64,000 nucleotides of DNA from Aliiroseovarius sp. Z3 (GTDB lineage Bacteria; Pseudomonadota; Alphaproteobacteria; Rhodobacterales; Rhodobacteraceae): assembly GCF_029105185.1 (NCBI RefSeq), contig NZ_JAFMZK010000002.1:372001-436000 (forward strand). The letters are read 5' to 3'. The position numbers and the translations under genes are program-made. Position 1 is the first letter of the stretch, and each line of letters opens with the position of its first letter. The notes under the pieces were generated by a model, which was given only the letters and a program-made list of their open reading frames with translations, did not search any database and was not told where the DNA came from. Positions 25,269 to 34,803 of this stretch are shown piece after piece.

Positions 25269-26036
25269 TTACTGGTGTTTGATCGCGTCACGAACCGCAC
25301 ACACGCGGTCCGCATTGTCACGCGCCGTGTGTCCGTCGGCGTGAACGCGGGAGTTTTCGAAGCCGACGCGGCATTTCCCGCCCTGTTTCGCAGCATAAAC
25401 CAGCGAAGCGGTTTCGTTTTGACCAAACGCGCAAACGGCCCAATCGGGGGCCAGCCCATGCGCACCCAGCCAATCCAGAAAATCATCCAGATCGTGAGGG
25501 TTCGAGTTCTGATCCGCCGCATAGCGACCAAGGACGAATAATAGCTGCAGATCGGGTGATCTCAGCAAGTCTGACGGCAGGATCTTGCAGAGCAGTTCAC
25601 CGTCCGCGCAGTCATAAAGGATATGCTGGATGGCTATGCCCTTTGCTGCGCAATCTTCATAAAACGCACGTGTGATGTCTTCCGGGTCTCGACAAAGCTC
25701 CCGCACCGACGCAGAGACCATTGACGCGCCAGATTCCAGCGCAACCTGCCGTTGATGCGGCGGCTCATAGATTCCGACCGCCTCGGTGGTGATCTGGATC
25801 GCCATGCCGGGCACCTGCGCCGTCAGTTCCTGCACAGCTTCGCGATAGGCGCCCGCATCCAGCAGGTGTCCACCGTCGGCGTCGCGCAGATGCAGGTGCA
25901 GACCATCGGCCCCGGCCGCCTGACAATCGCGCGCCGTTGCGACGATCTCGGGCAGGGTCATCGGCAATGCCGGGTGATCCGCCTTGGTCAGCCGTGCGCC
26001 ATTGGGCGCGACCATCAGGTTGGGGAGGCGGGTCAT
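25269..26036 (-). CDS. BKACE-family beta-keto acid cleavage enzyme (DUF849)
   Basis: The protein has 255 residues. The metal-binding HxH is in GADGLHLHLRDADG (His47, His49), as in 3-keto-5-aminohexanoate cleavage enzyme. Family members use acetyl-CoA to split a beta-keto acid into acetoacetate and a new acyl-CoA. It is somewhat shorter than typical Kce. Its start overlaps the aminotransferase stop (ATGA), and 108 bases separate it from dctP. The order aminotransferase, cleavage enzyme, transporter suggests that an amino compound is deaminated to a beta-keto acid and then cleaved. Confidence 0.88.
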   Translation of the reverse strand: MTRLPNLMVAPNGARLTKADHPALPMTLPEIVATARDCQAAGADGLHLHLRDADGGHLLDAGAYREAVQELTAQVPGMAIQITTEAVGIYEPPHQRQVALESGASMVSASVRELCRDPEDITRAFYEDCAAKGIAIQHILYDCADGELLCKILPSDLLRSPDLQLLFVLGRYAADQNSNPHDLDDFLDWLGAHGLAPDWAVCAFGQNETASLVYAAKQGGKCRVGFENSRVHADGHTARDNADRVCAVRDAIKHQ

Positions 26037-27352
26037 AAAACTTCGGCAATGGTCTTTGACAGCTTGTCCACAAGCTCATCAATCTGATCATCGGTGATGA
26101 TGAAGGGCGGGGCGATCAGCACATGGTCCCCTTGTCGCCCGTCAATCGTGCCACCCATCGGATAACAGATCAGCCCGTTGGCAAAGGCCTGCTTCTTCAG
26201 CTTGGCCGCGATGCCCTTTTCGGGTGCAAAAGGGGTCTTGGTCTCGCGGTTCTCGACGATCTCAAGCCCACGGAACATGCCGCGCCCGCGGATGTCACCG
26301 ATATGGGGATGTTGACCGAACGCATCGGTCAGCGCGTCCATCAACTTCCCGCCCATCTGTGCCGAGCGCGCTGTCAAGCCACCCTCAGTCAGCTTTTTCA
26401 CAACCGCATCGGCGGCGGCGCAAGCCGTCGGGTGGCCGACATAGGTGTGGCCATGATGAAAAAAGCCGCTGCCGGTCTCAATCGCTTCGTAAATCCTGCC
26501 CGAACACAGCATCGCGCCAATCGGCTGATACCCGGCCCCCAGCCCCTTTGCGATGGTGACCATATCGGGGGCAATCCCATCCTGTTCACAGGCAAACAAC
26601 GTACCGGTGCGCCCCATGCCGCACATGACTTCGTCCAGGATCAACAGGATGCCATACTGATCGCAGATCTCGCGAATGCGCTTGAAATACCCCGGCACGG
26701 CGGGCACCGCGCCAGCCGTCGCGCCCACCACAGGCTCGGCGATGAAGCCAATGACGTTTTCTGGCCCCTGGCGCAGCAGCTCGGCCTCCAGCTCGTTTGC
26801 GGCGCGCTGTCCGTAATCTTCCTGCGTCTCGTCTTCCCGACGCAGTCGGTACTCATAACAAGGCGAGATATGCGATGCAGACACCATGACTGGCGCAAAA
26901 GGTTCGCGCCGCCATTCATTGCCGCCAGTGCCAAGCGCGCCCAAGGTGTTGCCGTGATAACTTTGCCGACGCGAGATGAATTTGGTGCGCTGCGGCTGGC
27001 CGGTTTCGATCATGTATTGCCGTGCCAATTTCAACGCACTTTCCACGGCCTCTGACCCGCCGGAGACGAAATAGACCCGCTCGATTCCATCCGGGGCATG
27101 GGCGATCAGCCGATCGGCGAGTGATTCTGCAGGCTCTGACGACAGAAACCCGGTATGGGCAAAGGCCAGTGTATCGACCTGAGTCTTGATCGCCGCGATC
27201 ACATCAGGGTCCGAGTGACCAAGGCAGGACACAGCCGCCCCACCCGATCCATCAAGGTATTTATTCCCTTTGGAATCAAATATATAAATACCATCCCCCT
27301 TTGCGGCGATGGGCGGGATGGCTTTGGTGTGGCGGGGAAATACGTGTGACAT
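26033..27352 (-). CDS. Class III pyridoxal-phosphate aminotransferase
   Basis: The protein has 439 residues. The PLP lysine is Lys269 in TIAKGLGAGYQP, the ring-nitrogen aspartate is Asp240 in LILDEV, and the phosphate-binding SGGSEAVESALKLAR follows the usual pattern. Family members transfer amino groups from omega- or beta-amino acids and diamines. It is the first gene of the TRAP-linked catabolic operon and is divergent from the RpiR regulator. GAGGG lies before the ATG. The exact substrate cannot be read from the sequence. Confidence 0.92.
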   Translation of the reverse strand: MSHVFPRHTKAIPPIAAKGDGIYIFDSKGNKYLDGSGGAAVSCLGHSDPDVIAAIKTQVDTLAFAHTGFLSSEPAESLADRLIAHAPDGIERVYFVSGGSEAVESALKLARQYMIETGQPQRTKFISRRQSYHGNTLGALGTGGNEWRREPFAPVMVSASHISPCYEYRLRREDETQEDYGQRAANELEAELLRQGPENVIGFIAEPVVGATAGAVPAVPGYFKRIREICDQYGILLILDEVMCGMGRTGTLFACEQDGIAPDMVTIAKGLGAGYQPIGAMLCSGRIYEAIETGSGFFHHGHTYVGHPTACAAADAVVKKLTEGGLTARSAQMGGKLMDALTDAFGQHPHIGDIRGRGMFRGLEIVENRETKTPFAPEKGIAAKLKKQAFANGLICYPMGGTIDGRQGDHVLIAPPFIITDDQIDELVDKLSKTIAEVL

Positions 27353-27396
27353 GGCACCCTCTGAAATTCGATGTCATTGAAACAAAAAAATCGCCA

Positions 27397-27438
27397 TTTG
27401 ACAATGTGTGAAACAAAGGGAACACTGAAATTGTCCAA
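27397..27438. promoter_or_regulatory. Candidate RpiR operator in the divergent promoter region
   Basis: TTTGACAAT at 27397-27405 and ATTGTCCAA at 27430-27438 form an imperfect inverted repeat with eight of nine positions paired. TGAAACAAA also occurs twice, at 27378-27386 and 27409-27417. All lie between the aminotransferase start and the preferred regulator start. This is where the regulator should bind to control both directions; the assignment is by position only. Confidence 0.4.
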
Positions 27439-27451
27439 TCAGGGGGGCAAT

Positions 27452-28315
27452 TTGGAGAAACGCTTCGAAAAGAGGCTTGCGTTGGCTTACGCCGATCTCA
27501 GCGATGCGTTGCGCAGCGCTGCGGATTTCCTTGTGGCCAACCCGCTGGATGTTGTGACCCGCCCCCTGCGCACCGTGTCGCGCAACAGCGGCGTGTCCCC
27601 CGCCGCGTTCTCGCGGCTGGCCAAGGCGCTGGATTATGAAGATTTCGAAGAACTTCGCGAAGAGATGCGCGACAAGATCGACCGTCGGGTCAACAATTTC
27701 GCGCAACGGGCCGAAGAGCTTCAGAAGCAGCATGACGATGGCCAGAACCGGTTCATCGACACCCATTTCGCGGCGTGCCAATCCAATCTCAACCATGCGC
27801 TGGCATCATTGGACCAAAAGGATCTTGAGCATTGCGTCGACGTGCTGGTGAAGGCGCGCAAGGTGTTGCTTCTTGGGGCGCTGGGGTCGACCGGTATCGT
27901 GGAATACATGTCCTACATGGCGAATTTCTGCGCAGACAACTGGCTTCTGGCCAATCGTATGGGGGCGTCGCTGGGCGGGGCCTTGTCCGGGCTGGACGGG
28001 CGCGATGCGCTGTTGATCGTGACCAAGCCGCCTTTCGCGTCGAACGTGATCAAGGCGGCCCGGCTGGCCCACAAGCTGGGCGTGGTGGTGATCGTCATCA
28101 CCGATACCCATGCCTGCCCGGCGCTGGAATATGCGTCGGTCAGCTTCGTGGTCGCGGCGGACAGCGCCAATTTCTATTCATCCTACGTGACGACCTTGTT
28201 CCTGATCGAAACGATCATCGGAATGGTTGTCGGGCGCTCGGGTGCTGCCGCGCAAGAGCGTATTGCGGAAGTCGAACTGCGTAATCGGCAACTGGCCGAG
28301 GTGTGGTCCGAATAA
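27452..28315 (+). CDS. MurR/RpiR-family transcriptional regulator with SIS domain
   Basis: The protein has 287 residues from TTG 27452; the frame is open to an ATG at 27371. The TTG is preferred because AGGGGGG lies five bases before it and the family N-terminus begins there, but the start is not certain. An HTH ([18 protein letters not shown]) occupies about residues 37-75. A SIS domain (about 120-260, including [16 protein letters not shown]) follows. SIS domains usually bind phosphosugars, yet this gene sits between two TRAP systems and an aminotransferase operon, so its effector may be different. It probably controls one or both flanking operons. Confidence 0.85.
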   Translation: MEKRFEKRLALAYADLSDALRSAADFLVANPLDVVTRPLRTVSRNSGVSPAAFSRLAKALDYEDFEELREEMRDKIDRRVNNFAQRAEELQKQHDDGQNRFIDTHFAACQSNLNHALASLDQKDLEHCVDVLVKARKVLLLGALGSTGIVEYMSYMANFCADNWLLANRMGASLGGALSGLDGRDALLIVTKPPFASNVIKAARLAHKLGVVVIVITDTHACPALEYASVSFVVAADSANFYSSYVTTLFLIETIIGMVVGRSGAAAQERIAEVELRNRQLAEVWSE

Positions 28316-28346
28316 CATCAGAACATCAACACAAGGGAGTATAGTG

Positions 28347-29315
28347 ATGTTGAACAGGTTCAAACTAGCATTTGCCGGGGTTGCCGCCACGGCGGTTCTG
28401 GCCCCGGCCGCCATGGCCGAGGAATTCATCACCATCGGCACCGGCGGTGTGACGGGTGTGTATTACCCGACCGGCGGCGCGATCTGTCGTCTGGTGAACA
28501 AGGGGCGCAAGGATCATGGTGTGCGCTGCTCGGTGGAATCGACCGGCGGGTCGGTTTACAACATCAACACCATCCGCGAAGGCGAGTTGGAGTTTGGTGT
28601 GGCCCAGTCGGACTGGCAGTATCACGCCTATAACGGCAGCTCGCAATTCGAAGAAGCCGGGCCGTTCGAAGGGCTGCGCGCCGTGTTCTCGGTTCACCCG
28701 GAACCCTTCACGGTCGTGGCGCGGGCTGACAGCGGCATCAAGACCTTCGAAGATCTGAAGGGCAAGCGCGTCAATATCGGCAACCCCGGATCGGGTCAGC
28801 GCGGCACGATGGAAGTGCTGTTGGAAGCCATGGGCTGGACCACAGGCGATTTCGCCCTGGCGACCGAGCTGAAAGCGGCCGAGCAATCGGCGGCCCTGTG
28901 TGACAACCAGATCGACGCCATGGTCTATACCGTTGGTCACCCCTCGGGGTCGATCCAGGAAGCCACCACTGCGTGCGATTCCGTGCTGGTTGAAGTGGCC
29001 GGTGACGTGGTGAACAAGCTGGTCGAAGACAACCCGTTCTATCGCACCGCCACCATCCCCGGCGGCATGTATCGCGGCAATGATGAAGATACAAAGACCT
29101 TCGGTGTCGGTGCCACCTTCGTCAGCTCGGACCAGGTGTCGGAAGATGCGGTTTATGCCGTCGTGTCGTCCGTCTTTGAGAACTTCGAAGACTTCAAAAG
29201 TCTGCACCCTGCCTTCGCCAATCTGGACCCGAAAGAAATGGCGTCGGCCGGTCTGTCCGCGCCGCTGCATGCTGGTGCCGAGAAATACTACAAAGAAAAA
29301 GGCCTGATCGAGTAA
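28347..29315 (+). CDS. TAXI-family TRAP substrate-binding protein
   Basis: The protein has 322 residues. A signal peptide ([22 protein letters not shown]) is followed by the TAXI signature [20 protein letters not shown] and later [28 protein letters not shown] precedes ATG 28347. TAXI proteins are lipid-free periplasmic receptors paired with fused permeases; known ligands are mostly acidic compounds such as glutamate. It lies 31 bases behind the RpiR regulator and may be read from the same message. Confidence 0.93.
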   Translation: MLNRFKLAFAGVAATAVLAPAAMAEEFITIGTGGVTGVYYPTGGAICRLVNKGRKDHGVRCSVESTGGSVYNINTIREGELEFGVAQSDWQYHAYNGSSQFEEAGPFEGLRAVFSVHPEPFTVVARADSGIKTFEDLKGKRVNIGNPGSGQRGTMEVLLEAMGWTTGDFALATELKAAEQSAALCDNQIDAMVYTVGHPSGSIQEATTACDSVLVEVAGDVVNKLVEDNPFYRTATIPGGMYRGNDEDTKTFGVGATFVSSDQVSEDAVYAVVSSVFENFEDFKSLHPAFANLDPKEMASAGLSAPLHAGAEKYYKEKGLIE

Positions 29316-29336
29316 GCTGATCAGAACATGCTTTAA

Positions 29337-29360
29337 TTGGGGGCGGTGCGCTGCCCCCAA
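29337..29360 (+). terminator. Stem-loop between the TAXI binding-protein and permease genes
   Basis: TTGGGGGC, eight bases, GCCCCCAA is a perfect eight-pair stem located 21 bases after the binding-protein stop and about 95 bases before the permease start. It lacks a U-run, so partial termination or protection of the upstream message is more likely than a full stop. Confidence 0.75.
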
Positions 29361-29455
29361 CATCCCCTGACCCGGCGCAAAGATCGGGCATGTGACCAAG
29401 AATGGAACCAGTGAGGGTTGCCGCAGAAACATCGGGGCAACCAAGGGAGGGACAG

Positions 29456-32068
29456 ATGTCCAAAACGGAAGAACGCGCACTCAGCGAAGAAGAGCTACAG
29501 GAACTGGTTGCCGCCAGCGATACTGGTGCCCGCAGCCCGCACGGGCCGGTTGGGTTGATGATCGCAGGGGTCGCCCTGGTCTGGTCGATCTTTCAGGTGC
29601 TCTTGGCCTCGCCCGTGGCGCCTTATGTGCTGCCCGGCGACCTGATCAACAACTCGCGCCAGATCCACCTGGCGTTCGCGATATTCCTGGCTGCCATGGC
29701 CTATCCGCTGTTCAAGTCCAGCCCGCGCGACCGCATTCCGTGGTATGACTGGATCCACGGCGTGGGGGGCGCGTTGCTCGCCATGTACGGGTATTTCTTT
29801 TATCAGAAGATCGTCGGAAATGGCGGTCTGGCGGATGATACCGACGCGATCATATCGCTGATTGCGTTGGGCTTTTTGTTCCTTGCCGCCTATCGCACGC
29901 TCGGCCCGGTGATGGTCGCCCTGGCGGTGGTCTTCCTTCTGTATGTATTCTTCGGCTCGTCCGAGGTCGTGCCCGATCAGATCCGCTGGGCCGGTGCCAG
30001 CTTGCGCAAGGCGATGAGCCATATGTGGATCACCTCGGAAGGGGTGTTTGGCATTGCGCTGGGCGTGTCCACCAAGTTCGTGTTCCTATTCGTGCTGTTC
30101 GGCGCGCTTCTGGATCGCGCCGGTGCAGGTAATTATTTCATCAAAATGGCGTTCGGCGCGCTTGGCCACCTGCGCGGCGGGCCGGCCAAGGCTGCTGTTG
30201 TGGGGTCTGCGGCGACTGGCCTGATCTCGGGCTCGTCGATCGCGAATGTTGTCACCACGGGCACGTTCACCATTCCGCTGATGAAACGCGTTGGTTTTTC
30301 CGCCGAGAAGGCCGGCTCGGTCGAGGTTGCCTCGTCCGTGAACGGTCAGATCATGCCGCCCGTCATGGGCGCAGCTGCGTTTCTGATGGTGGAATATGTC
30401 GGCATCTCGTATGTCGAGGTGATCACCCACGCCTTCCTTCCTGCGATCATTTCCTACATCGCGCTGGTCTATATCGTGCATCTTGAGGCGGTGAAAAACC
30501 GGATGCCGACCATTGGCAACAAGGTGGTGTCGATGGGCAAGACCATCGGCGGCATGTTCGCCTTCTTCGCGGGCTTTGCCCTGCTGTGCTATGCCACGCA
30601 ATATCCGGTTGGCTGGATCGTGTCGATGTTCCCGTCCGGGTCGGGCTGGGTTCTATCGATTCTGCTGTTCGTCATCTATATCGCGCTGATCTATCTGGCC
30701 GCACAGGTGCCGGACCTTGAGCCGGACGATCCCAACGCCGAAGTGGTCGAATTGCCGGATGTGGCGAAGATCTACAAATCCGGTCTTTATTATCTGCTGC
30801 CGATCATTGTTCTGGTTTACTTCCTGATGATCGAGCGTAAATCGCCGGGCCTGTCGGCCTTCTGGGCCACCTTCCTGTTGTTCGGCATCCTGCTGACGCA
30901 GAAATCGCTGAAAGCCATGTTCCGTGGCGAAAGCGATGCGGTTGCGCGGTTGAGCGAAGGGTTCAAAGACCTGATCGAAGGGATGATTGACGGCGCCCGC
31001 AACATGATCGGGATCGGTCTGGCCACGGCCACCGCCGGGATCATCGTGGGCACGGTGTCGCTGACCGGGATCGGGCAGGTGATGGCAGATTTTGTCGAAT
31101 TCCTGTCGGGCGGCAATCTGATCCTGATGCTGATCTTCGTGGCGATCCTGTCGCTGATCCTTGGGATGGGCCTGCCGACCACGGCGAACTATATCGTCGT
31201 GTCCTCGCTGATGGTGTCCGTCGTGGTCGAGCTTGGGGCGCAATCCGGTCTGGTCGTACCCCTGATCGCGGTCCATCTGTTCGTGTTCTATTTCGGGATC
31301 ATGGCGGATGTGACACCACCCGTTGGTTTGGCCAGTTTCGCGGCAGCCGCCGTGTCGGGGGGCGACGCCATCCGCACCGGGTTCACCGCGTTCTTCTATA
31401 GCCTGCGCACCGTGGCCTTGCCCTTCGTGTTCATCTTCAACACCGACCTTCTGTTGATCGACGTGACGTGGATGCAGGGGATCATCGTGTTCATCGTGGC
31501 GACGATCGGTATTCTGGTCTTTACGGCTGGCTCGATGGGTTTTTTCCTGACCAAGTCGCGTATTTGGGAAACCGTTGCGCTGCTGGTTGTGGCGTTTGCC
31601 CTGTTCCGTCCCGGCTTCTTCATGAACCAGATCCAGCCACCCTTCGCCGAAATCCCGCCGGCACAGTTTGCCACTGCATTAGAGGAGGCTTCGCCGGGCG
31701 CTCAACTTCGCGCGGTGATCCGTGGTCCGGATTTCGACACGTTGGAAAGCAAAGACCTGACGGTTGTCTTTGATGTGCCGGACGAGGCCGATGCGCAAGC
31801 GCGGCTGGATGGGTTGGGCATCATACTTGTGCCGGAAGGCGACACCGTAAAACTGGACGAGCCAATGTTCGGCACCTTCCTGGCGGACAAACTGGCGTCG
31901 TTCGACTTCTACGGTGATGAACCGGTGCAAATCGCAGCGGTGCAAGCCCCGTCCAACCAACCACCGAAAGAGCTGATCTTCATACCGGCACTTCTGTTGC
32001 TGGGCCTTGTGGCCTTTTTGCAGTCGCGCCGGGCCGAAGATGAAACCCCTCAAGGAGAACTGGCATGA
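29456..32068 (+). CDS. TAXI-type TRAP transporter fused permease (4TM/12TM) with DUF3394 tail
   Basis: The protein has 870 residues. ATG 29456 is chosen because AAGGGAGG lies just before it; the frame is open further. The first quarter holds the DctQ-like helices and the rest the DctM-like helices, with SAATGLISGSSIANVVTTGTF, SVNGQIMPPVMGAAAF and ILGMGLPTTANYIVVSS as landmarks. From about residue 740 a polar region followed by one last helix fits the DUF3394 extension. The stop overlaps the uspA start. Together with the TAXI protein it makes an ion-driven importer of unknown ligand. Confidence 0.92.
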   Translation: MSKTEERALSEEELQELVAASDTGARSPHGPVGLMIAGVALVWSIFQVLLASPVAPYVLPGDLINNSRQIHLAFAIFLAAMAYPLFKSSPRDRIPWYDWIHGVGGALLAMYGYFFYQKIVGNGGLADDTDAIISLIALGFLFLAAYRTLGPVMVALAVVFLLYVFFGSSEVVPDQIRWAGASLRKAMSHMWITSEGVFGIALGVSTKFVFLFVLFGALLDRAGAGNYFIKMAFGALGHLRGGPAKAAVVGSAATGLISGSSIANVVTTGTFTIPLMKRVGFSAEKAGSVEVASSVNGQIMPPVMGAAAFLMVEYVGISYVEVITHAFLPAIISYIALVYIVHLEAVKNRMPTIGNKVVSMGKTIGGMFAFFAGFALLCYATQYPVGWIVSMFPSGSGWVLSILLFVIYIALIYLAAQVPDLEPDDPNAEVVELPDVAKIYKSGLYYLLPIIVLVYFLMIERKSPGLSAFWATFLLFGILLTQKSLKAMFRGESDAVARLSEGFKDLIEGMIDGARNMIGIGLATATAGIIVGTVSLTGIGQVMADFVEFLSGGNLILMLIFVAILSLILGMGLPTTANYIVVSSLMVSVVVELGAQSGLVVPLIAVHLFVFYFGIMADVTPPVGLASFAAAAVSGGDAIRTGFTAFFYSLRTVALPFVFIFNTDLLLIDVTWMQGIIVFIVATIGILVFTAGSMGFFLTKSRIWETVALLVVAFALFRPGFFMNQIQPPFAEIPPAQFATALEEASPGAQLRAVIRGPDFDTLESKDLTVVFDVPDEADAQARLDGLGIILVPEGDTVKLDEPMFGTFLADKLASFDFYGDEPVQIAAVQAPSNQPPKELIFIPALLLLGLVAFLQSRRAEDETPQGELA

Positions 32069-32499
32069 CCAAGACAATTCTTTGTGCCGTGGACATCAAT
32101 CGTCCTGATGAGGAAAAAGAGGTGCTGACCACCGCGTCCAAACTGGCCAAGATGGATGGCGCGCAGTTGGATGTCATCACCGTGGTGCCCGATTTCGGCA
32201 TGTCGGTGGTGGGGGCTTATTTTCAGGATCACCATGTCGAGCCGGTCAAGGAACGGGCCAAGGAGCTTCTGAAAGAGATGACCCGGTCTACGCTCGGGGC
32301 TGAACGGGACACGGCCGTGCGTCACGTCGTGGCGGTTGGAACGGTGTATGAAGAAGTCCTGCGCGCCGCCAAGCTGGGCAAATCGGATCTGATCGTGATC
32401 GGGGCGCATCGGCCCGATTTGAAGGATTACCTTCTGGGTCCGAACGCGGCCCGTGTGGTGCGCCACTCGGAATGCTCGGTGTATGTCGTGCGCCATTAA
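32065..32499 (+). CDS. Universal stress protein (UspA family), TRAP-linked
   Basis: The protein has 144 residues with the UspA fold: strand KTILCAVDIN, then a C-terminal VIGAHRPDLKDYLLGPNAARVVRHSECSVYVV segment whose phosphate-binding loop matches only partly (GAHR in place of GxxG). It overlaps the permease stop by ATGA. UspA proteins encoded with TRAP transporters, such as TeaD of Halomonas, bind ATP and modulate transport; a similar task is likely here. Confidence 0.9.
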   Translation: MTKTILCAVDINRPDEEKEVLTTASKLAKMDGAQLDVITVVPDFGMSVVGAYFQDHHVEPVKERAKELLKEMTRSTLGAERDTAVRHVVAVGTVYEEVLRAAKLGKSDLIVIGAHRPDLKDYLLGPNAARVVRHSECSVYVVRH

Positions 32500-32509
32500 C
32501 ACAAGACAT

Positions 32510-32540
32510 GGCTGCCCGACCGAGTTGGTGTCGGGCAGCC
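32510..32540. terminator. Bidirectional terminator hairpin between uspA and the sensor kinase gene
   Basis: GGCTGCCCGAC, nine bases, GTCGGGCAGCC is a perfect 11-pair stem. It lies in the 61-base gap between two convergent stop codons (32499 and 32561). No clear U-run follows on either side, but position and stability suit a terminator that serves both operons. Confidence 0.7.
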
Positions 32541-32560
32541 TCCACTCGCACCCAAATTCA

Positions 32561-34021
32561 TCAGTGTCGCTGAATAGACAGCAGCGCCCGCAACCCTTTG
32601 GTCCCAGTCTCAAAGCGGAGTGTGCCACCGTGTTGGTTGGCTACGGTTGCAACAATCGTCAGCCCCAGTCCAAAACCTCCGATGTTCACAGTGTTCTCGC
32701 CCCGCTCAAAGGGTGCCATCATCCGTTCAACATCGGTGACTGAGTAGTTTGATCCCTCATCCTCGACGATAATGGTGGCGGTTTCGGCGTCCGTTTGCAG
32801 TTCGACCGTGGCACGCCGACCGTATTTCAGCGCGTTGTCAATCAGGTTCGTGATGGCCCGCTGAAGCGATATCGGGCGTGCAGTGACCAGCACCCGGCGT
32901 TCATCCGGCAGTTGGCTATGGCCCCGGCGCGACATGAAAACCGAGGCGCCGCCCTCGACGATAACCGGATCCTGATCCCGAAGTGAAACAGGGCGACCCG
33001 TGTCCTGATAGTCTGCCACCAACGCCTCGATCAGCGATGTCAGCGACAGGTGTCGCGGTTCCTCGGCGTTAATCTCGGACCGCGTATAGGTCAGTACGCT
33101 TTCGATCATGCCGGTCATTTGGTCGATATCCGCTTCCAGCTTTCCGCGCAGGGCATCGTCGGGGATCAGGGCCGTTCGCAATCGCAACCGCGTGGCGGGG
33201 GTGCCCAGATCGTGGCTGACCCCGGACAAGACCATTGCGCGCTGGGCAAGCTGCGCGCGTTCTGCTTCGAGGTAAGAGTTCACTGCGGCCACAATACTGC
33301 GCAATTCGGTCGGTCCCTCGATGTCATAGCTTTCGGGGCCGCCAAAACGCCGACGTGTGTGCAGCGCGCGCGCAAAGTTCTCAAAGCGGGCCGTGGTGTT
33401 GGCGACATGCGTCAGAAGCGCGGCCAGTGCGATGATCGCCGCGATCGCGGCGGGCACCCGCATATCGGCAGGCGCCGTGTCGCATCCCCAGATGCCCGTG
33501 CCATCAACGCGCTGCCAGGGTTTGTCTGCGAAGCGGGCGAAGATGATCGGTTCGCTGCAATAGGTGGCCAGAAGGCGGGTCATTTGACCCAGGCGTCCAG
33601 CGGGAATGGGGTCGCTACTCACCACGATGTCCGAGATTGGATAGACCAGCTCGTCCGACACAATCCCAAGGGTCAGAACAGCCCGATCTGTCGGCGACGC
33701 GGGTCGTGTCAGGATCGAAAGATTGGTGACATAAGCGGGCTTGGGCGTGTCCGGCAATCTTGCGAAATCGCCCATCGTGGCGGTTGCCGCGTCGTCCGTT
33801 GACAGCGGCGTTATGGCAATCTGCTCACCGGGTGGCACGCCAAGCCGCAACGATTCATAGATCGTAAATCCCGCCGCATAGGCTTGTGACAAGTGGCGAT
33901 CCCATGCGCGCACCGACCCCAGCCAAAGCGCGGCAGCAGCCACACCGGAAACAAAGGCCAACGCAACCCAAGCCCCACCGACCCGACGCATTGAAAGCCC
34001 TCGTGACAACCCACGCGTCAT
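32561..34021 (-). CDS. Sensor histidine kinase
   Basis: The protein has 486 residues. There are two membrane helices (about 14-36 and 188-206) around a periplasmic domain of about 150 residues. A HAMP-like segment follows, then the H-box LSGVSHDLGTPATRLRLR with His270, where Gly replaces the usual Arg. The ATPase domain has NLIDNALKYG, a G1-like DEGSN box that lacks the second glycine, and GGFGLGL. The start overlaps the regulator stop by one base. By position, opposite a sugar ABC operon, it resembles the GtrS/GltR pair that controls gts glucose transport genes in Pseudomonas; that is inference. Confidence 0.88.
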   Translation of the reverse strand: MTRGLSRGLSMRRVGGAWVALAFVSGVAAAALWLGSVRAWDRHLSQAYAAGFTIYESLRLGVPPGEQIAITPLSTDDAATATMGDFARLPDTPKPAYVTNLSILTRPASPTDRAVLTLGIVSDELVYPISDIVVSSDPIPAGRLGQMTRLLATYCSEPIIFARFADKPWQRVDGTGIWGCDTAPADMRVPAAIAAIIALAALLTHVANTTARFENFARALHTRRRFGGPESYDIEGPTELRSIVAAVNSYLEAERAQLAQRAMVLSGVSHDLGTPATRLRLRTALIPDDALRGKLEADIDQMTGMIESVLTYTRSEINAEEPRHLSLTSLIEALVADYQDTGRPVSLRDQDPVIVEGGASVFMSRRGHSQLPDERRVLVTARPISLQRAITNLIDNALKYGRRATVELQTDAETATIIVEDEGSNYSVTDVERMMAPFERGENTVNIGGFGLGLTIVATVANQHGGTLRFETGTKGLRALLSIQRH

Positions 34022-34755
34022 CAATCGTCCTTCACGGTCACATCAACAGCGAACACATAGCCGGTGCCCCGTTCGGTGCGCAGCAATTGCGGGTCTTTCG
34101 GCTGTTTTTCGATCTTCGACCGAAGACGCCCGACCAGAACGTCAATGGCACGGCCCGTGGCTTCGGGCTGGTTTCCGTCACCTGTCACATCCAGCGCGGC
34201 CGCGATTTCTTCGCGCGTCAGGGGGATGTGTGGATTTGCAAGCAGCACTTTCAACAGCGCTGTTTCGCGCTGGGACAGGGCCACCTGAAACCCTTCGGGC
34301 GACACGACCTCATCGCGCTTCCCGTCATATATCCAGCCCCCGAAATGAAAGATCGACACGCGGCGGCGATACGCCAGCGACGGTGTGCGTTGGGCGCGCA
34401 GCAAAACCGCCCGCACCCGGGCCAGCAGAAGCTGCGGGTTGAATGGCTTGGCAATATAGTCGTCCGCCCCAACCTCGTATCCCGCCATGCGTTGATGATC
34501 GGCAGAGAGCGCGGACACAAGAATGATTGGCACGTCCTGCTCGCGACGCAGGCGCGAACAGATATCAACGCCGTTTTCATCTCCCAGCATCACATCCAGA
34601 AGGATCAGATCAATGCGCCCGGCGTCAAGATGGCCGCGGATTTCGGTTTCGGATGCAGCGGGAAGGGCAATGAAACCTTGCTGTCGCAGGAACTGAGTCA
34701 TCATCGACCGCATCTCTGCGTCGTCGTCGACAACAAGAAGGCGTGGAATTGTCAC
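34021..34755 (-). CDS. OmpR-family response regulator
   Basis: The protein has 244 residues. The receiver domain (1-120) has the acidic cluster VVDDD, phospho-acceptor Asp54 in LILLDVMLGDENG and the YIAKPF lysine. A winged-helix domain (about 140-235) ends with RTERGTGYVFAVD. The start is GTG. It is the first gene of the two-component operon. Four GTAACA-like half-sites in the divergent promoter region are well suited to an OmpR-type tandem dimer. Confidence 0.9.
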   Translation of the reverse strand: MTIPRLLVVDDDAEMRSMMTQFLRQQGFIALPAASETEIRGHLDAGRIDLILLDVMLGDENGVDICSRLRREQDVPIILVSALSADHQRMAGYEVGADDYIAKPFNPQLLLARVRAVLLRAQRTPSLAYRRRVSIFHFGGWIYDGKRDEVVSPEGFQVALSQRETALLKVLLANPHIPLTREEIAAALDVTGDGNQPEATGRAIDVLVGRLRSKIEKQPKDPQLLRTERGTGYVFAVDVTVKDD

Positions 34756-34803
34756 GTTTCGATCTCTCCCTCCGGTCAGAACCGGCCTCTTGATCCAGCC
34801 TTT

